Of a stretch of DNA of 64,000 nucleotides, positions 9,690 to 19,803 are shown piece by piece (the stretch's first letter is position 1; each line of letters begins with the position of its first letter). Both the position numbers and the translations under genes were made by a program. Source of the stretch: Isoetes taiwanensis (Eukaryota; Streptophyta; Lycopodiopsida; Isoetales; Isoetaceae); contig JAJEKV010000039.1 in the NCBI GenBank assembly GCA_021234155.1, positions 13,279,156-13,343,155 of the forward strand, given 5' to 3'. Under the pieces are notes generated by a model. It was not told the origin of the DNA, searched no databases, and was given only the letters and a program-made list of their open reading frames with translations.

Positions 9690-11770
9690 GAAAGGCTAGA
9701 TGGAAGTCTCAATATTCTTAGTCAAATGTTCTGCAGGAGTCTGGATGCCCATGCTTCAAAGGTGGGCCAAGGGCAATTCAAAACCTTAGAAAGCATTTCC
9801 ATCTTGGTTTGATGGAGGAGGTACTTATTGTTACCTATTGTCACCTTTTACTAACTTTTTCTAAACGAAGACTTGCTTTTCTTCATGGGCAGCAATGTGT
9901 ATCATTGGTCTTGTCTCTTATTAGCAGCATCTTGGATGCTTGGAGAACCCGTCAATATGACTACTATCAGCATGTGCTCAATGGAATCCTATAAAGCTTG
10001 CCTTTCTTCTGCCAATCCTAATTTCTTGTTTGCCTTACTGGTGTCCACTGGGAGAATTGATTGTACCATAGCGTGCTCTCTTTGCCAAGAGGCCAATCTT
10101 AATGCAATAAATAAAGTTAAGTAGCTGATTAGCATTCTGGCCATGGCCTTGAAGGAATAATTCTGTTTCTGCTTCCTCTAGAAAATTATATTTGAGGTTG
10201 CAGATTGTAAGTTAAAGAGTGGTTGCGCTATTGTGATCCCTTTTGCTTGATGCCTTGGGCCCTTATTGTCAACCAGGACTTCTCAACACAAGATCACTCG
10301 TGTTCTTAGATAAGATTCAAATTTAAATGTTGAGATCAGGTGTAATCCTTGCATCAAAGTAAGTTCTTTGGATTTGCCATTCGAGAGGAGCTACGAATTT
10401 TGCTGATTGGAAACTTAGATGTGGTTTCCAATTCATATACTTCTACCTGGGTGATAAGGAGGGGAGAAGAAACTACACACAATTATGAGATGGCTTTACA
10501 ACAGGGTGCCCATCTACCATATATATGTCAATACAAATGCTACTTTTTTGGACCGAATAAGCCTGTTAAGGATGATTTATTGCTACATGTTTTTCTCGTC
10601 CATGTTAAATTGGATGAAGTAATAGAATTCGTCCACTAAAATGCGTAACATATGTTCTGCAAGCCGACAATGCCTTTGAATGGTGAAGCAAATGCAGTAC
10701 CATTTGAAGGAGAAGGCGCTCCAGTTTTAAGTCTCTGATTGGAAGCAACAAAACATAAACAGCAAGAACATAGGCAAATAAGAGAGCCGAGTGTTCCTGT
10801 CTTGGCCATGCCATTCATTAGTTCGGCATCCAACATTATCTGCAAAAGAGAAAGAACAAAACACCATAAGATGAGATTTAAGCAGACCTATTAAACGTGA
10901 GTTATGCCCAATCCCTCCCTTTCACAGCTGTTTTTTGAAAAAAACTGCCATAGCTTGCCGTCTTAGAAGAGTGCTCTTCCTCTTCTCGGTCATCATAGCC
11001 CACGTCTTTACAGAGTCTCCCAAAATTAGGTCATCTTCACCGATTTTGCCACTCATTGTGTTGGATCTGTAAAAAATAATGATCCATCTGTAGAAAACAT
11101 AAGTACCTAAGTTCAGCCCGCAACAAAAATGAATACCCGGGTTGAATCTGTGGAAAACATAGGTTATCAGAAAAAAGAAATAAATACCAGGATCAGTCTC
11201 TGAAAAATATCGATTCCAGTGATCAAGTTGCCACTCCTGCTTGCCCTTCTCACATTGGGGCCTTGCATTGGTATTTTTTCAGAGTCCTAAAAGGAATTAT
11301 AGCCATCGCCCTGCTTGCCCAAATAAATTTTCCACAAAGCGGGAAGGAAGCACCGTCCACAACTAATGGCCAAGGTTGCATTCAGCCTGTGCATCTCCTA
11401 CCTACGAAATCTTTGTGAAGCTTTAGAAAAGACTAGAAAATAAGTATTCCGACCCACCACCGAGCAAAGCCAGTTCTGAAGCGCATTTTGCCTTGAGGAG
11501 TATTTTGCTCGGATCATCAAACCTCTCGAAACAGAGACTAGGCTTTAAGTCGCCCAACCAGAGTTTGTTTTGAAAAAGCACAAGTCTGAGAGTTTCAACA
11601 CTCTGCATATCTCATGGTCATAACCCTTTTTTTTTCTACATATTGCCATAGCTCGCCATGCCACAACACTAGAGCTGAGGTCGTGCCCGCCATCGCCAAT
11701 AGCCAGGCATCAAAATCGCAGGAGGAGATTGTCCAAAGAAATTATACGTGGCATCTAAACATCCAAAACG
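9690..11770. other. No gene recognised; possible exon-like stretches
   Basis: Two minus-strand stretches look weakly exon-like. One is 10640-10848, after a CTCTTTTGCAG acceptor, with an open frame starting IMLDAELMNGMAKTG. The other is a 45-codon frame at about 10925-11060 starting MSGKIGEDDL. I recognise neither, and they could be remnants of captured genes. Confidence 0.25.
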
Positions 11771-11789
11771 ATTGCGGCGTAAAAAATTC

Positions 11790-12360
11790 TGTGTGACAAA
11801 AACAGAAAATAGAATAGAAAACTGCATTATATAAGTGTAGATAACATGCAAGGAATAAAATGACGCAGGATGAAGGGCTAATAGGCAAAGACCCTTTTAG
11901 CTCCATGAGCTATCAATAGACAATGAACTATTAATAGACAAAGGCTAAGATTGTATGGATGTATTATAAATACATTCCAACATCCCCCCTACAATCTTGA
12001 TCTCTTTGTAAAACAAAATAAGTAGCATGTACCTTCGAGGGTGAGATCAAATGCACAATACTGCAAGATGTATATCCCCCCTGCAGTTGATCTCTAGCTC
12101 GATTAAAAAAAAACTTTTCTTAACTTCTACCTTTTTAACTTCTGCCCGAACATAATGATTATGTATCTCTATGTGCTTATATTTGTAATTCAACACGATC
12201 TTTCGCAAGCGAATTAGCACCCTGATTGTCACAAAAACAAAATTGCTCTTTGAGATGGTGGAAATCCAAAATCTGCAAGGAGTCATTACAACCAAACTAA
12301 CTTCCGACAAGCAAAGGAAGCAGCCACATATTCAGCTTCTATGGTGGAAGTTGCAATCCA
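11790..12360 (-). mobile_element. Ty1/copia relic: RNase H end, polypurine tract and 3' LTR
   Basis: Minus-strand translation gives copia RNase H motifs in shifting frames: STIEAEYVAAS and ACRKLVWL (about 12340-12290), FCDNQGANSLAKD (about 12245-12205), then KHIEIHNHYVRAEVKK. A polypurine tract (AGGGGGGA) follows at about 11983-11990, and an LTR begins TGTTGGAATG at 11982 and runs to about 11790. Several frameshifts show it is dead. No upstream pol or 5' LTR is attached. Confidence 0.7.
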
Positions 12361-12719
12361 ATTTTGTTTCTTAATATGTAGCATAATAACAGGGGGTTTT
12401 CTTTGTGTTTTTGTACGCTTTTCACTAAGGTTTTCTTATGATTTCGTGATGTATTCAAATGGATGTACTAATGCGTACATCTAGAGTGCACCATTTCTGA
12501 GCCATTGATTTTAGCCTCTTTTTTTCGAGTGCAATTTTTTTGCGGCCTTTTTTATAATGGTCTTATGGTCTTTATCCCTCAATTTAAAAAGCTATTAAAA
12601 AGTACTACAATGTGATTATTGTATTATGCTAAGAGTGTAAGTAAACACATGCAACAAGGTATCCAAAGACAAAATATTGCAGTCAAAAGGCATGCAATAA
12701 GCTATCCAAAAGATCATCA

Positions 12720-14448
12720 CTAAACACTGGCTAGAGAAGGGACATGTCAATGGAGGGATCTCTGTGAAGCTCTGACTGGAAGATGTAGAACATATGCTTG
12801 CATGGAATGAAGCTTCCCTTTGCAACATGTTTCTAATAATCGGGACATGTGCATGAAGGCTCTTTCTTGATGCTAATAGTATATGCATTGCCATTTCTGT
12901 TCAAACCGAATTCCACATGTCTCTTATGAACAATCACATTACTTAGAACTGAGACATCCATGTCTTTGCTTTGCTCCAAATTTAGTTCTGCAATTCTACT
13001 AAGTCTAATCCTTCTGTTTACACGCTTACCATCACGTCTCATGATAGAGTGTTGACTTCCAAGACTGTTAACATACTGGACATCTTCATTTTGACGGGTG
13101 TATGTGGTTCTACTCAATTCTTCCAGATTATAGCCACCCTTTTCCAAAGTCTCGAGCTCATGAGGCTTGAATTTGACACCTTTATGTACAGGCCACAAAA
13201 AGGGACGATTAGGTGTGGAAACCATATCAGCATTTGGGTACCATGTGCACCTGTAGTTGTCAGGACAAAACCAAAAGAATTGCTCACATGTTCCTCCTCT
13301 ATAAGACCTTGTACCATAATAAGATGGCGCTGCAACTGATGATAGCCCTTTGTTAATCATTTGTCACATTTTTTACCATTTACGAAACCCTGCCTTGACA
13401 TCTTACTTTACTGCCATCATTTGTTCTACGAATGGCCCAGTTGGTATCAAAGATTTCTCTGTCATTAACGTCAACAGAAATTGACCCAAATAAATTTTTG
13501 ACTACCGAATCTGTCTCTGCTATTCTAGGTATATTTCTTGCTTGCTTGTCTGGTCTATATGTTCCAAACTCACCTACAGGTGTAGAGCTGTTCATGCATT
13601 TTCTCTTTGATATTGTTTGATCATTCCCACTAGAACCACACTTGGTAAACCCTGTCTGCTAACTCCCTGCATAACTGCATCAGTGACCTCCTTACTCTTA
13701 ATCCCAGTGCTTAATCTACCTTGCAACCTTGAGAGAAGTGTAGATATTCCTGGTCCTGATCCAACAAAGTTATGGTCGAGGTATGACTTGTATTTACTAC
13801 TTTGTAAGATAGCTTCTGTTAAATCAAACAAATTAGCATCATATAGAGTTAAAGTTTTTTTGTAACCTGTAGCTGCTAACCAACTTGCATGTCTACTTTT
13901 CGACAAATTAGTATATGCATAGCATCTTCTATTAAGGCACAAGCTTTCATATGATTTTCCCATCGACTCACTCTTTGATGCCACCAGGCCATCCATGAGC
14001 ATAATGCATTGACATTTGATGCAGAAACCTTCTCTAGAAGGCAACCTGTCATATAAAGATACAATTTATTTGGTTTATCTGAGTTTCTCCATTCCCTGCA
14101 GACTTTTATAAACTCATCTCTATATTCTGGATTGAGATGCTTCTTGGCCTGCCTCTGCATACACTGTTCAAAGTGAAAGACACAAGAGCACTCTTTTTTG
14201 CACACTTCTTTACCCTCAAAGAAAACATATCTAACTGCTATCCAATTTGCCTGGGCTTCATCAGCCATAAATCCATGAAATTGAGCAGGCTCGTAACCCT
14301 TAGATATCATCACTTTATTCAACTTTTTCCAGAATTTTCTTTGTGACTGGGCATCTTCTGTTTTCATATCACAAACTGCTATTGTGACCAAACTTCTTAA
14401 TCTGTAATATGATAACATTATATTAGTTAATATTAAGACAAAGTTCAT
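12720..14448 (-). pseudogene. SWIM zinc-finger, MULE-like transposase-type protein, frameshifted
   Basis: Four overlapping minus-strand frames (14448-13876, 14044-13592, 13595-13380, 13360-12833) line up as one protein of about 530 residues. The first contains FHGFMADEAQANW followed by a long helical part with C/H residues (CKKECSCVFHFEQC), the arrangement of the second catalytic Asp region of MULE-type transposases. The last ends SCTCPDY, with PCKHMFYIF about 15 codons on. This CxC...CxH pattern is a SWIM zinc finger, common at the C-terminus of MULE and FAR1 proteins. At least two frameshifts (near 13895 and 13590) and a stop inside the SWIM finger make it a pseudogene. Its N-terminal part is not clear upstream of 14448. 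It is transcribed away from the plus-strand ORF at 16.9 kb. Confidence 0.55.
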
Positions 14449-14854
14449 ATAACAAAAGGGCTACATTAAGTCGTCACTTACATAGGATCATACACATGAC
14501 ATGCCAATGTAGTCCATCTATGTATTCTTTTAACGTGATCAAAATGCACTCATGAGTTGCCAAGATCCTGACCGGGTCGCATTCTGTTTACTAAATCAAT
14601 TCCACTACCAGGACCAATGGTTGACATTTTAAAAATATAGCATCTATCATTATCTTTGTCATGGGTTTGGTATGGAAACTTTGAGCCATGGTTACCAACA
14701 CTTACTTTTCATATACATGATGTTGTTATAGTCATCAGAATATTGTTTATTTTCTTTCTTGCATCATCTATCCATTTCCTTAACACCGCCCTTGGGTTTT
14801 ATGGCTAAAACAAATATAATGCCCTAGGTCGCTACTATTAAAGGCTCATAACGC

Positions 14855-15112
14855 CTAGGGCGCATCATCGATAATACTCATAACACCCTCTGAGCAGGTG
14901 TTAAGGAAGATAACGCCTCGCCCCTGCGCTATGGGAATAAAATTTTCTGCAATATGGTCATAGCCAAAATGGTCTGCGCGTCCAACAGCTTCTTCTACCT
15001 TGTCGCTTGTCAACATTTCAATTTGATCAATGTCTCGATGTTGAAGAACATATGCAATCACCAATTGCATGGCCAATTCATTTTGCATCCGCTTTGGGTC
15101 CAAATTTACCAA
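14855..15112 (-). CDS. Unrecognised 85-codon ORF, possibly an exon of the divergent minus-strand gene
   Basis: The frame (MVNLDPKRMQNELAMQLV...) is not low-complexity and has a protein-like composition with a helical N-terminal half, but I recognise no family. It lies between the SWIM-finger ORF and the palindrome array on the same strand as the former, so it could be an upstream exon of that gene. Open sequence extends a few codons beyond the ATG (FSREHAELVPL), which supports the exon view. Confidence 0.3.
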   Translation of the reverse strand: MVNLDPKRMQNELAMQLVIAYVLQHRDIDQIEMLTSDKVEEAVGRADHFGYDHIAENFIPIAQGRGVIFLNTCSEGVMSIIDDAP

Positions 15113-15349
15113 TGGAACTAACTCGGCATGTTCTCGCGAAAATTGAGTGCAATCTACTTATGTCTTCCTTGCTTTCCACACGCCTAATGGGATGAGTGTG
15201 AGTTCCAGTATGGACTACTATGGCTTATACCAAATGTTGCTTATGCTGAAAATGAGGCATGACCATAATTCCAACACAAATATCACTTTGAATCACCTTG
15301 CCGTAGGTTGAAATAGCTTGAATCGGCAGCATCTTGAGTCGATACTTTC

Positions 15350-16243
15350 AAACGGCGCCGTTTGGGGTTAGTTCATTATCCAGAGCATATCTAGAGCATT
15401 CTTTTCTTGAGCATTTCGTTTCTAGAGCATTCGTTTCTTGAGCAAACGGCGCCATTTGGAACTTGTTGTATTGAAAGGGCATCGTTTAGGTCCTTCCAAA
15501 AATTCTTCTTTCATGTCATCATCGAATGTATTGACTGATTTGACTCGAATGTATTCATTTGAAAGATCTGTTTAACGGTGCTGTTTAACGGTATTCATTT
15601 GAATGTTTAACGATGCTGTTTGAAAGACTCGAATGTATTCATTTGAAAGTTTAACGATGCTATTTGAAAGATCTCTAGCTCTCTCATTTGATCTTGTAAA
15701 TAAATAGAGAAACAGTTAAAGAGCAAGCAAACGGCGCCGTTTGGGCTTTTCATTGAGCTTTTAAACAGTGAGGCTAGATAGGCTGTAAACGCTGGATAGG
15801 TTACTGTATCAGACTGTAAACGGCGCTGTTTGAGGTTGTTTCTTGCTCCTTTTTTCTGTATTCATTTCGTAAATAGAATAAGTATAATAGAACAGTTCAA
15901 ATCCAGAACACGCAATAGGTTGATTCGCATTATGTCATCTTACTTCTGTTGCTAGATATTGAATCAGATAATATCTTCCTTTTGATGCAAACGGCGCCGT
16001 TTGGACTTGTTTACATTCCTGCAATGTTGGGTTTGACATAGATAGATAGTATGCAAATAGAATAGATAGAATACAAAGTCGGATATTTTTACAAAGTAGA
16101 ATACTGAATTAAATATTTTTACTTCATCCAGAGGTAAACGGCGCCATTTAAAAGACCTCCACTTCTATCTATGACACTGAAGGGTTTTTATGCAATTTTC
16201 TAGTTCAATTTATGAGACACCGTTTTCTGAAATGGCACCATTT
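15350..16243. promoter_or_regulatory. Array of ten copies of a 14-bp palindrome (AAACGGCGCCGTTT)
   Basis: Perfect copies start at 15350, 15729 and 15989. Close variants start at 15444, 15573, 15608, 15652, 15818, 16136 and 16230, and the variants mostly keep dyad symmetry. They lie in the intergenic stretch between a minus-strand gene (12.7-15.1 kb) and the plus-strand ORF at 16.8 kb, with no other gene in it. Repeated dyad sites at a divergent promoter suggest binding sites for a dimeric protein, for example a regulator or an element-encoded DNA-binding protein. Confidence 0.7.
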
Positions 16244-16248
16244 GCTTC

Positions 16249-16385
16249 ATATTCAGATATAGTGCTTTCTTCTCAGAACATTATGCTAGTTGTGAAGGAT
16301 TATCACGTCGATCTATACATTCAGATATAGTGCTTTCTTCTCAGAACATTATGCTAGCTATGAAGGATTATCACGTCGGTCCATA
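16249..16385. repeat. 68-bp tandem duplication
   Basis: Two copies of CATTCAGATATAGTGC...GGATTATCACGTCG, about 95% alike by eye, just downstream of the palindrome array. Confidence 0.7.
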
Positions 16386-16903
16386 CGGTATGCTTTGCTG
16401 TTGATGTTTTGGATTCATCATGTTCATAGTTCATGTTCACAGTTCATTGTTTATTATCCAGGAGTTTAGGCGTTGTAAAAATTCGTGTCAAAGTATGAGC
16501 TTGAATTAGAAAGCTGAACCTCTTCTCTTGCCATTGTTTCATACCATGAGCATACTGTAGCTTCTAATCTGCATTTTTCTAATCTACAACACTTAAGGCC
16601 AGCTTTTATTGTATATTAGTTTCTAGAATTTTATTGTACTGCCTATTTTACGGCTGAGACAATAGCTTCCCTTTGGCATAAAATTTATTTTGATGTGAAT
16701 TATATCCTTTGCAAATTTGTATTTTATGTGCTGCTATCTATTGCCTAAAAAATCCTTTACTTTTTTGTTATGTGCAGTGCTATGGTTGTAACGAGGAAAG
16801 GAACTATATTACGAACACCTGAGAAGATGGGGAAGAGAAAAGGGTCGAAAAGCAGGAATAAAAAAATGAAGAGACAATTCATAGAGAAGGGGATGAAAAG
16901 AAT

Positions 16904-17755
16904 ATGGGAACATCAGACTTCATTGAAATGGAAGAGTTACAAGGTGCAGAGGATAGGCCTAGCATTGATACCGAGCCTAAAGAGGGTGAAGTTGAAAAAC
17001 CACTGGAAAAAAAAAGGAAGCATGAAGAAGAGGATCTTGTAGACGTCCCAAAAAATTTCACTTTGCAAATGATATCCCAGATCTTAAATGAACTCAGAAT
17101 TGTGCGGGGAAGAGATCCTCCCTTAATCTCTCTTTGTCGTATACAAGTAAACCAAGCAGTGCGCATTATTACCAAGGGAGCCAAGGCAATGCGCGAGACA
17201 CTAAGGAATGATGGGTACATACTTGAGAAGGGTAGTTTTATTCTATCTATTACTGACTCATTGGGCAATACAATTCCAGTCAAAGAACAGATTGTGCAAA
17301 GCTGGGATGATTTTTGGAAGCAAGAAAACAAAGCATTTGAGTCTGGTTTGCAATCCAATGAGGAATGGAGTGATCTTTCCAATAAGATGTTTATTTGCTG
17401 GGATGGGAACCATAGAACGGATGCCTGGTTGCACGAAATCAAAGAGAGATACTCTCTAGTAAGAAGCATGCACTTTTCGGTCAAAGCATCATTTGTGAAC
17501 ATTGAGCCCACCAAGGAGGCAGCCCTAGTACGAGCAATGAATAGTGATGTCTATAATTACATATTCATTTATACAAACAAGTACAATATATCTTTCAGGT
17601 TAAATGAGCATGGAATTGTAAAGACAAAGTTGAAAGACATACTTTACGGGGTGCACAGAATGACAAACTCTGATTTGACAAACTTCCTTGCCAATGTTAG
17701 CAGTCAAGAGCTTGCAGAAAGTAGAAACACAGAAGTGAAGGCAAGAATTATGTAG
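16904..17755 (+). CDS. ORF with a ParB-like DGNHR motif
   Basis: An open frame of 283 codons. The N-terminal 50 residues are charged and nuclear-signal-like (EKKRKHEEED). Residues 50-185 read like a ParB/sulfiredoxin-type fold: a strand-helix part (DPPLISLCRIQVNQAVRIITKG), a GY motif at 104-105, and MFICWDGNHRTDAW with DGNHR at 167-171. The GxxR/DGNHR loop is the nucleotide-binding and catalytic signature of ParB-like domains. The assignment rests on that motif alone. The first ATG of this frame is not certain: open sequence continues upstream (ETIHREGDEKN), and a better-looking start (MVVTRKGT at 16785) lies in another frame, so a frameshift or an upstream exon is likely. An acceptor-like TTATGTGCAG sits at 16766-16775. 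The frame ends in TAG, and coding sequence resumes one frame over at once. Confidence 0.5.
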   Translation: MGTSDFIEMEELQGAEDRPSIDTEPKEGEVEKPLEKKRKHEEEDLVDVPKNFTLQMISQILNELRIVRGRDPPLISLCRIQVNQAVRIITKGAKAMRETLRNDGYILEKGSFILSITDSLGNTIPVKEQIVQSWDDFWKQENKAFESGLQSNEEWSDLSNKMFICWDGNHRTDAWLHEIKERYSLVRSMHFSVKASFVNIEPTKEAALVRAMNSDVYNYIFIYTNKYNISFRLNEHGIVKTKLKDILYGVHRMTNSDLTNFLANVSSQELAESRNTEVKARIM

Positions 17756-18474
17756 TGCATCAAAGGCACAAGATGAAGAGGCGCAGTTTTTCTGATAATA
17801 GGAAGCGAAAAAATGTTGATAAGAATGATGGTAAGTCTGCCAAAAAACAACGTTCAGAAGCTTCAATACGGGAAGAGGAAGAAGTCCTTGAGATATTTGA
17901 TGACGTGGATGCTAGACCTTCATATGACTTCAAGAATGTCAACAGTCTCCTTGTATGTTTGGATGTGCATGTGCTAGCAAAGTCTATAGTGTCATTGGCT
18001 TCTTCTATGAACTTTAAAGACTTCAAGGAGTTAAGGGAGTTTGCACGTGCAAACAAAATGATTGACAAGATTTTGCAGAGGAATGGCAAGCCTAGAGATT
18101 GGGGCTTTCATGTGGTTCTTATAGATCTTGCTACAAAAATGATACCTACCATCGGGCATGATGAAATTCCAGCATGGAATTTATGTGATCAGGAGCTCAT
18201 AGATGCTAGCATGAGCATTGATACACTTTGCTTAGATGACAAAGGATTTGCATTGTGCATTTGTGCACAGGAACAACTAAAGACACTGGACATGTATGCA
18301 AAGACTGGAATTTGGAGAAATGTCAAATGTTCTTTCTATCCTCTAAGATTCCTTTTGGCCATAGCAAGGATAAGCTGGGAATGTATCTTTACAGCTTTAC
18401 AAGATATGTATATAATTCATGATAAGAGCATCGACGTAGTCAGATTACACGAAGAGGTCACAAAAAGACCATAA
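17755..18474 (+). CDS. Probable continuation of the ParB-like protein, unrecognised domain
   Basis: The 239-codon frame starts immediately where the previous one stops, in a different frame. It opens with a basic nuclear-signal-like stretch (KMKRRSFSDNRKRKN), then has an acidic patch and a structured part with Cys/His/Trp residues (WGFHVVLIDLATKMIP, DDKGFALCICAQEQ). Either the two are one protein broken by a single-base frameshift, or a short intron was missed. I do not recognise the domain. Composition matches the upstream frame. A related-looking exon remnant follows at 18926-19114. Confidence 0.4.
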   Translation: MHQRHKMKRRSFSDNRKRKNVDKNDGKSAKKQRSEASIREEEEVLEIFDDVDARPSYDFKNVNSLLVCLDVHVLAKSIVSLASSMNFKDFKELREFARANKMIDKILQRNGKPRDWGFHVVLIDLATKMIPTIGHDEIPAWNLCDQELIDASMSIDTLCLDDKGFALCICAQEQLKTLDMYAKTGIWRNVKCSFYPLRFLLAIARISWECIFTALQDMYIIHDKSIDVVRLHEEVTKRP

Positions 18475-18516
18475 AGACCAGCATGAAAAAGACCATGGAA
18501 AAAATTTTCCCTTTTG

Positions 18517-18698
18517 AGTTTTTCAATGGTCAACAACCAATGGCTCACAACAAAAGCCCCTTTTTTGTGCGTGTGGTGCATAATGGGCACATGAAGGGCC
18601 ATTGATTTTAGCCTTTTTTCCCAATGGTCAATAACCAATGGCTCACAACAAAAGCCCTCTTTTTGTGTGTGTGGTGCATAATGGGCACATGAAGGGCT
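18517..18698. repeat. About 100-bp tandem duplication
   Basis: TTTTCAATGGTC...AATGGCTCACAACAAAAGCCC...ATGGGCACATGAAGGGC occurs twice in a row. The words GCCATTGATTTTAGCCT within it recur at 12500-12516 on the far side of the SWIM-finger pseudogene, in the same orientation. Confidence 0.65.
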
Positions 18699-18925
18699 TG
18701 AAGGGCACATGTAGTGCAGTTTCCCCGCCGGCAACACATTTCTTATCATAACTTTTGATCCAAGGCTCTGTTTGAGATGATTTTTATTGCATTGGAAAGC
18801 TCTCTCCGAGATCTTTTTGATGCTGTATGATATGGATATGTTTGGTTAAGTTATATATGCTAAAACAGCAATTTTTCGGCCGGGTTTGGTAGGCTTTCAC
18901 ATCCTACCAGCTGATTAATACAGGA

Positions 18926-19114
18926 TTGCGCTATTGGATATTGTTTTATGGCTCATTCCGAATGAAGCTTGCAAAAAATTACCATGCATTTTTAGATTTT
19001 GAGGCAGTTATTAAGCAAATTCCAAGGCTTCTAGATCCTTGTGCTAACAAGCAGAAAAGTTTCCCACTTTGGTTTCTCACCACAAAAATCCATGGAGGCC
19101 AAAGGTCACGTTAA
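18926..19114 (+). CDS. Exon-like remnant, unrecognised
   Basis: A 62-codon frame ([24 protein letters not shown]...) of protein-like composition lies between the ParB-like ORFs and the copia insertion. It may be part of the same split gene. I cannot assign it. Confidence 0.25.
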   Translation: MRYWILFYGSFRMKLAKNYHAFLDFEAVIKQIPRLLDPCANKQKSFPLWFLTTKIHGGQRSR

Positions 19115-19536
19115 CATTCCAGTTGAAAAAATGTTTGTGTATGGGTGTTGCAAACTTTATGACTTTCAGAATAATGGGATCAATCTGCTCTATCTTTATG
19201 GTAACTTTTACTTATGTTCTATTTGTTTTATTGTGATCAAATTCAAAAGCTACAGGTGATGAAACCTCAAATGTATTCTAGTTTTTTTCTGGTTTGAATT
19301 CTAAAATTTTTGTCACACCGGGGACGTTCCTAAGGCCCCCGGCGGCCAACAATTTTTTTTGAAACACAAACCATTAACATCCAACATATAAAAATTAAAT
19401 CCCCCAACACATAACAACCAACACATAACAACCATTGACATTAACAACCAACACATAACTACCATTGACATTAATTAACACAACCATTGGGTCCAACACA
19501 TTTAAATTAAAATCCCCCTTAAACCCCCTTTGGTTT

Positions 19537-19803
19537 GGGTGCATATTCACACGGGGGGTGACGTAGGGCAGCGAGAGCCCTCATAATTGTATTTTGCACG
19601 TAAGAAATCAGCACCATATAGTATTCCGCTTGAAATCTTATAGTATTTTGCGAATCTTGTTATACAGTATAGCAAATTTTTTACTTGCATATCCCACAAA
19701 TGAGGAACTTTACGTACTGTGTAGATTAAGGAATAAGGGGTGAATATGCCTATTCAACAGCTCTCGTTGCCCGGAGTCATTCCCCGTGTGAATATGCCCA
19801 TTG
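19537..19803. mobile_element. MITE-like element with about 45-bp inverted ends
   Basis: The left end GGGTGCATATTCACACGGGG (from about 19537), which continues through GGGCAGCGAGAGCC, is the reverse complement of the right end (...GGGCATATTCACACGGGG read on minus from 19801, with CGGGCAACGAGAGC). The interior is about 170 bp, AT-rich and non-coding. It abuts the RNase H end of the copia relic and probably cut it. The flanking stretch 19310-19535 is AT/CCAAC-rich, without a gene. Confidence 0.6.
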
